From: an uncultured Lachnospiraceae bacterium
GTDB taxonomy: Bacteria > Bacillota > Clostridia > Lachnospirales > Lachnospiraceae
Reading direction: 5' to 3'
DNA length: 64,000 bases
NCBI GenBank assembly: GCA_949740535.1
Contig: CATJHO010000115.1
Coordinates: 31,368-95,367 of the forward strand
Shown here in pieces: positions 50,197 to 58,542 of this stretch; within the stretch, counting starts at the first letter, position 1; each line of letters starts with the position of its first letter. Under the pieces are notes generated by a model, which saw nothing but the letters and a program-made list of their open reading frames with translations, did no database searches and was not told the origin of the DNA. A program made the translations under genes and the position numbers.

Positions 50197-51327
50197 TTAT
50201 GCATGTCTTAGCAGCTTACAGGCCAGAAAAAGTATGGCGGCATCGTTCAAAACCCGCGGATCATAATGGGTCTGTTCAATGATTTTATGAATTTTATATT
50301 GTACCGTGTTTTTGTGAATGAACAGCTTCCTGGAAATTGCATCCAGAGAGCCGTTTGCATCAAAATAGACGCGCAGAAATCCTGCCATAAGGGCAATTTT
50401 CTGCGTGTCTTTTGTTTTCCAGACATTTTCCAGAAAAGCAGCAGAAGAACCGGCGGGGATTTGACTTACAATAATTTCCAGATCCAGGCTTTCATAAATG
50501 AGGCACTGTTTCCGGCTGGTGTGGAAGGCTATTTCCATGGCTTCCGTTGCATGAGCATAAGCGCCGCTGATCTGTGTGAAATTTTCCACAGAGCAGCTGA
50601 GGCCGCAATAGATATGAACACCGTATTTTATCTGCACCTGTTCCAGTGTGTGGTTAATCCGCTCGATGGCAGAGCTTCCTGCTTTGAAATGGAAGAAGAC
50701 AGCCATATTCTGGCTGATATGATGGTGGCTGATATATACGGTATCTCCCAGAGCGGTGCGCAGGAGACTGGTAAGCCGATCGTCGATGCTCAGCCGATCG
50801 CCCTCGGAGACAGGATCTGCAATATGGAAAACGCCGATGGTCTGAATATTGTTAATTGGGAATCCCAGTTCACCGGCGCGCTGGATAATCCGGGAGTCCT
50901 CAGCAAAATGCGGGCTGAGTAAGAGCTCTTCATAAAAAATTCTTCTTTGCCGTGCAAGATGTTCCCGTTGAAGATTTTTTTGTGTGTTCATAAAGAGGAT
51001 ACTGGCCATTTCCCCGATGACCAGGGCAATATCCTGAAGTTCTTCCGGATTGCCGGTGACACCGATGACGCCGATGGTACGGCCGGATATTCGGATGGGA
51101 ACATTGATTCCCTTTCTTACGCCGCTTAGTCCGTCTTCCGAATGAATGTCTATCTCGGTACCATTTTTCTCGATTAGTTTCTTAGCCCCTTCATGCACCA
51201 TTCCGATACGTGCCGGATCGGTGGAGGCGACAATGATTCCTTTTTCATCCATAATATTGACATTTTTGTGTAAAATAGCGCCGATACGTTCGGAAATTTC
51301 CTGAGAGTTTACAGATGTTATTTTCAT
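50197..51327 (-). CDS. CdaR-type sugar-diacid regulator
   Basis: 376 residues from the ATG at 51327, which has GGAGGAAG just upstream; the extension to 51357 does not. An N-terminal sugar-diacid recognition domain (about 10-135, ILHKNVNIMDEKGIIVASTDPARIG) is followed by a GGDEF-like middle region and a C-terminal PucR-type helix-turn-helix (SLDAISRKLFIHKNTVQYKIHKI). In E. coli CdaR activates genes for glucarate and galactarate use, whose pathway ends in glycerate. The gene is divergent from an operon that begins with glycerate kinase, so it is the likely activator of that operon. Confidence 0.9.
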   Translation of the reverse strand: MKITSVNSQEISERIGAILHKNVNIMDEKGIIVASTDPARIGMVHEGAKKLIEKNGTEIDIHSEDGLSGVRKGINVPIRISGRTIGVIGVTGNPEELQDIALVIGEMASILFMNTQKNLQREHLARQRRIFYEELLLSPHFAEDSRIIQRAGELGFPINNIQTIGVFHIADPVSEGDRLSIDDRLTSLLRTALGDTVYISHHHISQNMAVFFHFKAGSSAIERINHTLEQVQIKYGVHIYCGLSCSVENFTQISGAYAHATEAMEIAFHTSRKQCLIYESLDLEIIVSQIPAGSSAAFLENVWKTKDTQKIALMAGFLRVYFDANGSLDAISRKLFIHKNTVQYKIHKIIEQTHYDPRVLNDAAILFLACKLLRHA

Positions 51328-51470
51328 AGGCTTCCTCCGGTTCTCCAGTGGTTCCAACAGCGCCTCTTATCAGGAAGAACTGTTTTCAAAAGTATCTCTT
51401 AGTCAGGGGATTTTGTAATTAGTCTCAAAGACAAATAAGCATGGCAAAATACGTTTTACAGAACATAGGA

Positions 51471-51499
51471 ATGACAAGTGTTTTGATTTAATATATACA
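51471..51499 (+). promoter_or_regulatory. Promoter of the glycerate kinase operon
   Basis: ATGACA (51471-51476), 17 bases, TATACA (51494-51499). A TTTGT...ACAAA dyad with inner GTCT-CAA-AGAC lies at about 51412-51436, upstream of the -35, a fitting place for an activator such as the CdaR-type protein. The rest of the 257-base gap shows nothing else. Confidence 0.45.
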
Positions 51500-51584
51500 A
51501 ATAATCAGAAAATAGCCAAAGAAAATCGATAATATGGCAAAAAATTCATTCTGGGATGTTGAGAAAACAGAGCGGGGGACAGGG

Positions 51585-52727
51585 ATGGCAGACAAAAATA
51601 TCGTAGTTGCGCCTGATTCATTTAAGGGAACGCTGGATGCACAGGAGATATGCTCGATTGTATCAGGCGTGATTCAGACTTACATACCAGACGCAAAGAT
51701 TATGAATATTCCAATGAGCGACGGAGGGGAAGGAATGGTTGATTCCTACCTTCAGCAGATTGGGGGAGAGAAAATTACTGTGCAGGTTACGGGACCCAGA
51801 GGAAGCCTGGTACAGAGTGAATATGGAATCTTAAGAGACGGGACAGCTGTTATGGAGATGGCCAGCTGTGCGGGGCTTCCCCTGATGGAGGGCTGTCTGG
51901 ATCCTATGAATGCGACGACCTATGGCGTGGGGGAGCTGATTGATCGGATTGAAAAAAGGGGTTTGGAAACCATATTGCTGGGAATTGGCGGAAGTGCTAC
52001 CAATGATATGGGAATCGGAATGGCAGCAGCTCTGGGTTATGAATTTCTTGATGGGAATTATCAGGAGCTGGAACCTAAGACGTTTAATCTGGGGAAAATT
52101 GAACATATACGAAAACCCCGGGAAGAGAGAAAGATCAAGATTATTGCAGCCTGTGATGTGGATACGCCTCTGTACGGACCCAAAGGAGCTACCTATACCT
52201 TTGGAAAGCAGAAGGGTGTGGCAGAAGAACAGATGGAAAAACTGGACCAGGATATGGAGCATCTGGCGGGTGTGGTGAAAAGGGAGCTGGGAATGGATCT
52301 TGGCCGGATACCGGGCGGCGGGGCAGCAGGGGGGCTGGGGGCGGCACTGGCAGGCTTTCTTCAGGCGGAATTAAAACCGGGAATTGAATTGTTTCTGGAC
52401 AAAATCTGCTTTGATGAACTGCTGCGGACCACAGATTTGGTTTTTACAGGAGAAGGGCGGATTGACTGGCAGAGCCTGGCAGGAAAGGTGCCCATAGGGA
52501 TTGCAAAGCGGGCGGCGCGGGCAGGCGTCCCCTGTGTGGCTCTGTGCGGATCCGTGGGCTTTATGGCGGAGAGAGCCTATGAGGAAGGAATGAGCGCTAT
52601 CTTTTCTGCCATCAAAGACTTTACGGATCAACAGAACGGAAAGGAAGGTTATGCGGAGAATATCCGGTTTTTGGCTGATTCCGTTATGCGGATTTTAATG
52701 CTGAAGGAGAGGGGGAGGGCCTTATGA
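51585..52727 (+). CDS. Glycerate kinase (GlxK/GarK family)
   Basis: 380 residues from ATG 51585; the reading frame continues upstream to 51534 but GGGGGACAGGG supports the inner start. The enzyme phosphorylates D-glycerate to 2-phosphoglycerate, feeding it into lower glycolysis. Family blocks are VVAPDSFKGTLDAQEI at the N-terminus, PMSDGGEGMVDSYL, TYGVGELI, LLGIGGSATNDMGIGMAAALG, IPGGGAAGGLGAALAGFL and TGEGRIDWQSLAGK. It overlaps the next gene by 4 bases (ATGA). Its presence shows that the operon's substrate is expected to yield glycerate. Confidence 0.95.
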   Translation: MADKNIVVAPDSFKGTLDAQEICSIVSGVIQTYIPDAKIMNIPMSDGGEGMVDSYLQQIGGEKITVQVTGPRGSLVQSEYGILRDGTAVMEMASCAGLPLMEGCLDPMNATTYGVGELIDRIEKRGLETILLGIGGSATNDMGIGMAAALGYEFLDGNYQELEPKTFNLGKIEHIRKPREERKIKIIAACDVDTPLYGPKGATYTFGKQKGVAEEQMEKLDQDMEHLAGVVKRELGMDLGRIPGGGAAGGLGAALAGFLQAELKPGIELFLDKICFDELLRTTDLVFTGEGRIDWQSLAGKVPIGIAKRAARAGVPCVALCGSVGFMAERAYEEGMSAIFSAIKDFTDQQNGKEGYAENIRFLADSVMRILMLKERGRAL

Positions 52728-54235
52728 ATCAGGCGCTTTTACAGGTGAAAGGGCTGAAAAAATCATTTAATGGAATCGAAGTACTCCATTCGGTGGACTT
52801 TTCGGCGGAAGCCGGAAAGGTGACTGCCCTGGCAGGAGAGAACGGAGCGGGAAAATCTACCCTGATGAAAATTCTGATGGGCGAATACCAGGCGGACGGC
52901 GGAGAGGTGCTCCTGGAAGGAAAAAAAGTGGCTTTTTCCAGTCCGCACCAGGCATTGAAGAATGGAATCTCCATGATTTTTCAGGAGATGTCGCCCTTTC
53001 CGGAACTGACTGTGGCTGAGAATATTTACATGGGCCGGGAGCCTCACCGTTTCTGTTTCCTCAAGAAGAAAGAACAGAATAAAATGGCAGAGGAGAAGCT
53101 TGCGGAACTGAAAATCCGGCTGGATATCCACAAAAAAGTAAAAAAGCTCACGGTTTCCGAGCTTCAGCTTCTGGAGATTGCAAAGGCCGTTTCCTATGAT
53201 TCGAAAGTGGTGATTATGGACGAGCCGACTTCTTCTCTGACAGCGATGGAAGTTTCGCTGCTGTTTGATACCATTCGGATGCTGAAGGAACGAAAGGTTG
53301 CAGTGATTTACATCAGCCATAAGCTGGAGGAGCTGTTTCAGATTGCAGACAGGGTCTGCGTGCTGCGTGACGGCAGTATTATCAGCTCAAGGCCGGCAGA
53401 GGAAGTGACGGAAGATGTTTTAATCAGTGAGATGGTGGGCCGGGAGCTGAGCCAGATTTATCCGAAAACAGATAAAACCATAGGTGATGTGGCTTTCCGT
53501 GTAGAGCATCTGGCACGCAGAGGTGTCTTCTCGGATGTCAGCTTTGAAATACGCAGAGGTGAAATCCTGGGCTTTGCAGGCATGGCAGGAGCCGGGCGGA
53601 CAGAGATTGCAGAGGCAGTCTTCGGAGTGGAACACTATCAAGCGGGCAGAATCTTTTTACATGGGGAAGAGATTAAGATTCGTCATGCCAGGGACGCCAT
53701 ACAAAATCATATTGCACTGATTCCGGAGGATCGGGCCAGATGCGGCCTGAATCTGTCCGGCAGCATTCGGGATAATATGTGCGTAACGATTCTTGACCGG
53801 ATCGGAAAATGCAGGCACCTCATTGCCAGCCGGGAAACGGAGCGGGAACAGACATCTGAGATTGCGGAAAAAATGAGGATTAAAATGAGCGGGCAGGAGC
53901 AGAAGGTGCTTTATCTGTCCGGAGGAAACCAGCAGAAAATTGTGGTTGGAAAATGGCTGTTGACAAAGCCGGATGTGATTATTATGGACGAGCCCACCAG
54001 AGGAATTGATGTGGGAGCAAAATATGAGATTTACCAGCTGATTCAGCAGCTGGCAGGAGAAGGAAAAGCAGTTCTCATTATTTCATCCGAGATGCAGGAG
54101 CTTTTGGGAGTCTGTGATCGGATTATCGTACTCAGGGAAGGACAAATTGCAGCAGAAATGGATGTAAAGGAAGCATCACAGGAGAAAATTATGGCTGCGA
54201 TTGTGAATCAGGAAGAGGAGAGGAGGAAAAATTAA
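52724..54235 (+). CDS. Sugar ABC transporter ATP-binding protein (RbsA/MglA type)
   Basis: 503 residues made of two ABC domains in tandem. The first has an intact Walker A GENGAGKST (38-46), signature LTVSELQLLEIAKAV and Walker B VVIMDEPTSSLT; the second has the degenerate Walker A GMAGAGRTE usual in RbsA/MglA proteins, signature LSGGNQQKIVVGKWL and DEPTRGIDVG. It powers uptake of a pentose- or hexose-like compound through the permease encoded next. Translational coupling is suggested on both sides (4-base overlap upstream, 1-base overlap downstream). Confidence 0.95.
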   Translation: MNQALLQVKGLKKSFNGIEVLHSVDFSAEAGKVTALAGENGAGKSTLMKILMGEYQADGGEVLLEGKKVAFSSPHQALKNGISMIFQEMSPFPELTVAENIYMGREPHRFCFLKKKEQNKMAEEKLAELKIRLDIHKKVKKLTVSELQLLEIAKAVSYDSKVVIMDEPTSSLTAMEVSLLFDTIRMLKERKVAVIYISHKLEELFQIADRVCVLRDGSIISSRPAEEVTEDVLISEMVGRELSQIYPKTDKTIGDVAFRVEHLARRGVFSDVSFEIRRGEILGFAGMAGAGRTEIAEAVFGVEHYQAGRIFLHGEEIKIRHARDAIQNHIALIPEDRARCGLNLSGSIRDNMCVTILDRIGKCRHLIASRETEREQTSEIAEKMRIKMSGQEQKVLYLSGGNQQKIVVGKWLLTKPDVIIMDEPTRGIDVGAKYEIYQLIQQLAGEGKAVLIISSEMQELLGVCDRIIVLREGQIAAEMDVKEASQEKIMAAIVNQEEERRKN

Positions 54236-55233
54236 TGAAGCTGGCAACGATACAGCAACACAAAGATAAGCTGTCAAAATTGGGAATTGTATTTGTCCTT
54301 CTGGGATTGATCGTTCTCTGGTCCTGCCTGTCAGATGCATTTTTTACAACCAATAATCTGCTTTTGATTATTAAACAGGTAACCTTATACGGAATTCTTG
54401 TTATAGGGATGACCTTTGTTCTGGTAACCGGGGGGATTGATCTCTCGGTGGGCTCTATTGTGGCCTTGTCTGCAGTTTTTGCAGCGCATTACTGTTCCGG
54501 GGAATACCTGGAGCTTCCGCTGATTGTTCCGATTTCTGTGGCAGTTCTGATAGGAACAGCCTGTGGAGCGGTCAATGGACTGGGTGTGGCATTCTGTAAT
54601 ATTCCGCCCTTTATTATGACTATGTGTATGATGCTGGCAGCCAGAGGCGCGGCCTATGTGTATACCAATGCCAAAGCGATTTTTAATCTCAACGAAGCTT
54701 TTGTAAATATTTCAAACGGCTTTTTGGGCAGAACCTTTGACGCGGCCGGAAAGGTAGATCAATATGGAATTCCGTACATGGTTTTTTACTTTCTTGCAGC
54801 CTTTGCTATAGGAATTGTACTGTTACACTGCACCACCTATGGCAGAAAGATCTATGCGCTGGGAGGAAATAAAGAGGCGGCCCGGTATTCCGGTATCAAT
54901 ACAAGATGGATTGAATTTTCTGTCTATGTAATCAGCGGGCTGTGTGCCGGAATCTGTGGGTTTCTGATGGCTTCCCGCATTTCATCGGGGAATGCCAATT
55001 CGGCGGACGGCTATGAAATGACAGCCATATCCGCAGCTGTCATCGGCGGAGTATCGCTGTCCGGAGGCGTAGGCACCATGTATGGGGCTATGATAGGAGT
55101 CTTGATTGTGGGAGTTATCAGCAATGGTATGGATATTTTGGGAATCAACACATACTTCCAGCAGATTCTCCAGGCAGTGATTATCTTTGTGGCAGTCTAT
55201 ATTGACGTACACGTGAATCGAAAAAGAAAGTAA
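54235..55233 (+). CDS. Sugar ABC transporter permease (RbsC type)
   Basis: 332 residues with eight to ten membrane helices. The RbsC signature is seen in GMTFVLVTGGIDLSVGSIVALSAV and in YALGGNKEAARYSGINTRWIEFSVYVISGLCAGICGFL; the C-terminal half has ISAAVIGGVSLSGGVGTMYGAMIGVLIVGVISNGMDILG. The start codon shares one base with the preceding stop. Confidence 0.94.
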   Translation: MKLATIQQHKDKLSKLGIVFVLLGLIVLWSCLSDAFFTTNNLLLIIKQVTLYGILVIGMTFVLVTGGIDLSVGSIVALSAVFAAHYCSGEYLELPLIVPISVAVLIGTACGAVNGLGVAFCNIPPFIMTMCMMLAARGAAYVYTNAKAIFNLNEAFVNISNGFLGRTFDAAGKVDQYGIPYMVFYFLAAFAIGIVLLHCTTYGRKIYALGGNKEAARYSGINTRWIEFSVYVISGLCAGICGFLMASRISSGNANSADGYEMTAISAAVIGGVSLSGGVGTMYGAMIGVLIVGVISNGMDILGINTYFQQILQAVIIFVAVYIDVHVNRKRK

Positions 55234-55249
55234 GAGTCTCAGACTCTTA
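55231..55249 (+). repeat. Short perfect palindrome between permease and binding-protein genes
   Basis: TAAGAGTCT-C-AGACTCTTA, beginning at the permease stop codon, followed by an AT-rich tail. It may be an mRNA 3'-end stabiliser that favours the binding-protein message, or a weak attenuator. Confidence 0.5.
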
Positions 55250-55276
55250 TATATAAAAGAAAGGAAGGTATTTATT

Positions 55277-56305
55277 ATGAAAAAACTTTTAGCAGTTCTA
55301 CTGGCAGGAACGATGATTCTCAGCCTGGCCGCCTGTGGAAAATCATCCACTGGGGAAACGAAAGCTCCGGCTGCGGATACCGGGGAAACAGGGGATGAAG
55401 CACCTCAAACCGAAGCAGACGATGCATCCGCAGGCTCAAAGGGGAAGATTCTGTTTCTTCAGACCCACAACAACAACTCCTTTATGGCGTATATGGGAGA
55501 GGTATTTGTAGAGACGGCCAAGAATTATGGATTTGAGGTAGATCATCTGACTGCAGGATCCGATGAGGCAGTCCAGCTTTCTCAGATTGAACAGGGAATT
55601 GCCAGTGAGCAGTATGTGGGGATTGTGTGCGACTGTACCGGAGAGGGCGTAACCCAGGGCTTTAAGGAGGCAAAAGAGGCCGGCATGTATGTACTTACGC
55701 TTCATGAAGGGGTACAGGATAATTCCAATGTGGACTGTGTGATAGCCTGCAGTCTGGCAGAAACAGGCTATGAGGCCATCCGCCTGGAAGTTGAAGAGCT
55801 GGGAGACTCCTTTAATCTGGCGATTGTCAATGGATCCGAAGGCCATGGAGCAACGGTAGCCATCCGTCAGGGCTATGACAAGGCATTGGAGGAATTTCCG
55901 AATCTCAAGGTAGTATTTGACGGCGCAGGCAACTGGAACGCAGAAGAGGCTATGGCGCTGACTGAGAGCTGGTTCTCTTCCGGTGAGAAGATTGACGGTA
56001 TTGTATGTATGAATGACGGCATGGCAACAGGGGTAAGACAGGTAATGAAGGACAACGGTGTTCTGGGAACCATTCCGATTTACTCCAATGACTGTGAGGA
56101 AGACACCCTGAAGGCTGTGGAGGCCGGAGAGCAGAGCGGTTCCTTTGATATGAACGCGCAGGCGCAGTGTGATGCGGCTCTGGAGGTTATGCAGAAGCTT
56201 GTGGCGGGAGAAACGCTGGAAGAAACGGAGATTTATGTGGCGCCTCTTCTGGTGACAAAGGAGAATCTGGAAGAGTACCGCTCCACACATGCGGGAAATT
56301 ACTAA
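55277..56305 (+). CDS. Sugar ABC transporter substrate-binding lipoprotein (RbsB-like)
   Basis: 342 residues. The signal peptide ends LSLAACGK, a lipobox, followed by a Thr/Ala/Glu-rich linker and a periplasmic-binding-protein type 1 domain (KILFLQTHNNNSFMAYMGEVFVETAKNYGFEVDHLTAG, later IDGIVCMNDGMATGVRQVMKDNG and PIYSNDCEEDTLKAVEAGEQSGSF). It delivers the ligand to the RbsA/RbsC-type pair encoded before it. The conserved binding residues do not identify the ligand. AAGGAAGG lies before ATG 55277. Confidence 0.93.
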   Translation: MKKLLAVLLAGTMILSLAACGKSSTGETKAPAADTGETGDEAPQTEADDASAGSKGKILFLQTHNNNSFMAYMGEVFVETAKNYGFEVDHLTAGSDEAVQLSQIEQGIASEQYVGIVCDCTGEGVTQGFKEAKEAGMYVLTLHEGVQDNSNVDCVIACSLAETGYEAIRLEVEELGDSFNLAIVNGSEGHGATVAIRQGYDKALEEFPNLKVVFDGAGNWNAEEAMALTESWFSSGEKIDGIVCMNDGMATGVRQVMKDNGVLGTIPIYSNDCEEDTLKAVEAGEQSGSFDMNAQAQCDAALEVMQKLVAGETLEETEIYVAPLLVTKENLEEYRSTHAGNY

Positions 56306-56306
56306 G

Positions 56307-57524
56307 ATGAATTGTATTTTAATGCTGGGAACCTTTGACTCAAAGGGAAAGGAATTTACGTATCTGTACCAGGAGCTTAAGAAGCAGGGGGCAGAGGTTC
56401 TGGCAATGAACACAGGGGTGTTTGACTCCACAGGGAATTTTCCCATTGAGATACCGGCCGGATGGGTGGCGCAAGCAGCGGGAGAAAGCCTGCAGAATTT
56501 GCGCAAGAGGCAGGATCGCGGCTATGCGATGGAAATTATGTGCCGGGGAGCGAAAGCTCTGTGTCTGGAGCTTCAGAAGAAAAACAGGATTCAGGGAGTG
56601 ATTGGGATGGGAGGAGGCGGTGGAACGTCCATCGCCGCTTCCGCCATGCAGGCGCTTCCCATCGGATTTCCTAAAGTATGTATTACGACACTGGCTTCCG
56701 GAGATACCAGTGAATATGTAGGGACAAAAGATATAGTGCTGTTTCCTTCTATTGTAGATATCTGCGGAATCAACCGCTTTTCCAGAGTCATTATTTCCAG
56801 AGCAGCCGGAGCTGTCTGCGGAATGGCCTGTGCGGTACCGGAACTGTCCGTGGAAGAAAAACCCGTAATTTTTCTATCTATGTTTGGAAATTCTACGGCC
56901 TGTGTGGAGCAGTGTGTAAAGCTTCTGGAAGAAGACTATACGCCGCTGGTGTTTCATGCCACAGGCGGCGGTGGAAAAACCATGGAGACATTGATTTTGG
57001 ATGGGTACTGTGAAGGGTGCCTGGATATCACCACAACCGAATGGGCGGATGAACTCTGTGGAGGGATTTTATCCGCAGGACCCGCAAGACTGGAAGGGCC
57101 GGGAAAGGCTGGAATCCCCCATGTGATCGTTCCGGGGTGCCTGGATATGGTTAATTTTGGGAGCTATGCTTCCGTGCCTGCAATCTATCGGGAAGCCGGC
57201 CGGACTTTTTATCAGTGGAATCCCATGGTAACGTTAATGCGGACCAATGAGGAGGAAAATGAGAAGCTTGGGCAGATACTGGCCGGGAAAGTAAATGTCT
57301 CATCTGCGCCTGCTGCCTTTGTGTTTCCCACGCGGGGGATTTCTATCCTGGACGGAGAAGGGCAGGTATTTTGCAGCTGGGATACGGACGAGGTTCTCTT
57401 TTCATCCATTGAAAAGAATTTAAAGAGGGATATTCCCATTTACCGGGTAGACGCCAACATCAATGACCGGGAATTTTCCCGGAAAGCGGCCGAGGTGCTG
57501 CGAGACCTTATGAAACAAAGATAA
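56307..57524 (+). CDS. UPF0261 / Tm-1-like ATP-binding protein
   Basis: 405 residues from ATG 56307, just after the previous stop; ATG 56289 inside the binding-protein gene is less likely. Family blocks are [41 protein letters not shown] (a glycine-rich phosphate-binding loop), the [16 protein letters not shown] block, [15 protein letters not shown], and [14 protein letters not shown]. The family is related to the N-terminal half of the tomato Tm-1 resistance protein; its reaction is not established. It is always or often found with the TIM-barrel protein encoded next, as here (23 bases apart), which in Tm-1 is fused to it. Confidence 0.9.
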   Translation: MNCILMLGTFDSKGKEFTYLYQELKKQGAEVLAMNTGVFDSTGNFPIEIPAGWVAQAAGESLQNLRKRQDRGYAMEIMCRGAKALCLELQKKNRIQGVIGMGGGGGTSIAASAMQALPIGFPKVCITTLASGDTSEYVGTKDIVLFPSIVDICGINRFSRVIISRAAGAVCGMACAVPELSVEEKPVIFLSMFGNSTACVEQCVKLLEEDYTPLVFHATGGGGKTMETLILDGYCEGCLDITTTEWADELCGGILSAGPARLEGPGKAGIPHVIVPGCLDMVNFGSYASVPAIYREAGRTFYQWNPMVTLMRTNEEENEKLGQILAGKVNVSSAPAAFVFPTRGISILDGEGQVFCSWDTDEVLFSSIEKNLKRDIPIYRVDANINDREFSRKAAEVLRDLMKQR

Positions 57525-57547
57525 CATTTAAAAAAGGAGTGATAAAT

Positions 57548-58375
57548 ATGGTGATAGCCAGACAGGAAATTTTGAGACGGCTGCGTAAAAATATTGAGGA
57601 AGGAAAGCCGATTATTGGAACGGGCGCGGGAACGGGGATCAGCGCTAAGTTCGAGGAGGCAGGCGGCACGGATCTGATCATTGTATACAATTCCGGACGT
57701 TACCGGATGGCTGGGCGGGGATCAAGCGCCGGACTGCTGGCCTATGGAGATGCGAACCAGATTGTCATGGATATGGCAGGCGAGATTCTTCCGGTTGTAA
57801 AGGATGTTCCGGTTTTGGCGGGAGTCAACGGAACAGATCCGTTTAAGGATATGCATTTATTTCTGAAGAAGGTGAAGGAAATTGGGTACTCCGGCGTTCA
57901 GAATTTCCCCACGGTAGGTTTGTTTGAGGGAAGAATGCGCCAGACTTTTGAGGAGACGGGAATGAGCTATGATCTGGAGGTGGAGATGGTTCATATTGCC
58001 CATGAGATGGATTTATTTTCCTCTCCCTATGCGTTCAATGCAAAAGAGGCTGTGAAAATGGCAAAGGCCGGGGCGGATGTGATTGTGGCGCACTGCGGCT
58101 GTACTGTGGGCGGCTCTATTGGAGCGGAAAGTATTATGGAACTGGATATGGCAGTTAAGATTATCCAGGAAATCCACGATGCGGCAAAAGCAGAGAGAAG
58201 CGATATCCTGATTCTGTGCCATGGAGGTCCTATTTCCAGTCCGGAGGATGCGGCTTATGTGCTTGGAAATACACAGGGCGTGCACGGGTTTTACGGGGCT
58301 TCCAGCGCGGAGCGTATGCCGGTGGAGACGGCCATTAAGGAGCATATTGAGAAGTTTAAGGGGATTCGGGTTTAG
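57548..58375 (+). CDS. Phosphoenolpyruvate hydrolase-like TIM-barrel protein
   Basis: 275 residues from ATG 57548; AGGAG is at 57535-57539. The sequence matches the TIM-barrel 'PEP hydrolase' family (PF09370): [74 protein letters not shown] and [17 protein letters not shown]. The family's true reaction is unclear despite the name. It corresponds to the C-terminal half of Tm-1-type proteins and probably acts with the UPF0261 protein. It is the last gene of the glycerate kinase operon and is followed by the branched inverted-repeat element. Confidence 0.9.
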   Translation: MVIARQEILRRLRKNIEEGKPIIGTGAGTGISAKFEEAGGTDLIIVYNSGRYRMAGRGSSAGLLAYGDANQIVMDMAGEILPVVKDVPVLAGVNGTDPFKDMHLFLKKVKEIGYSGVQNFPTVGLFEGRMRQTFEETGMSYDLEVEMVHIAHEMDLFSSPYAFNAKEAVKMAKAGADVIVAHCGCTVGGSIGAESIMELDMAVKIIQEIHDAAKAERSDILILCHGGPISSPEDAAYVLGNTQGVHGFYGASSAERMPVETAIKEHIEKFKGIRV

Positions 58376-58408
58376 AAGTGCCTGCGGGAATTAAAGCTGT
58401 TATAAACT

Positions 58409-58512
58409 AAAAATTTCTACAACATACCCTCTCTTGACCGTGTATGCTCTTGTCAAGAGAGGGCAGCGTATGCGCATTGAACATGCTGTTACTTTATGTT
58501 GTAGAAATTTTT
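58409..58512. repeat. Branched inverted-repeat element (perfect 18-bp outer stem) between convergent genes
   Basis: The outer arms 58409-58426 and 58495-58512 are perfectly complementary over 18 bp; inside, CCCTCTCTTGAC (58427-58438) pairs with GTCAAGAGAGGG (58452-58463), and a weaker CAGC..ATG/CAT-GCTG hairpin fills 58464-58488. The fold is a three-way junction. A-rich and T-rich ends make it a good bidirectional terminator for the operon and clpB, but it is larger than needed for that. No flanking target duplication is clear. Confidence 0.75.
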
Positions 58513-58542
58513 TATTTTGTGATAACTGCTTTCATGCCAAGG

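Noticed and set aside
55436..56506. Minus-strand ORF of 356 codons opposite the RbsB-like and UPF0261 genes
   Set aside because: Overlaps two real genes and their junction; no ribosome-binding site or homology pattern.
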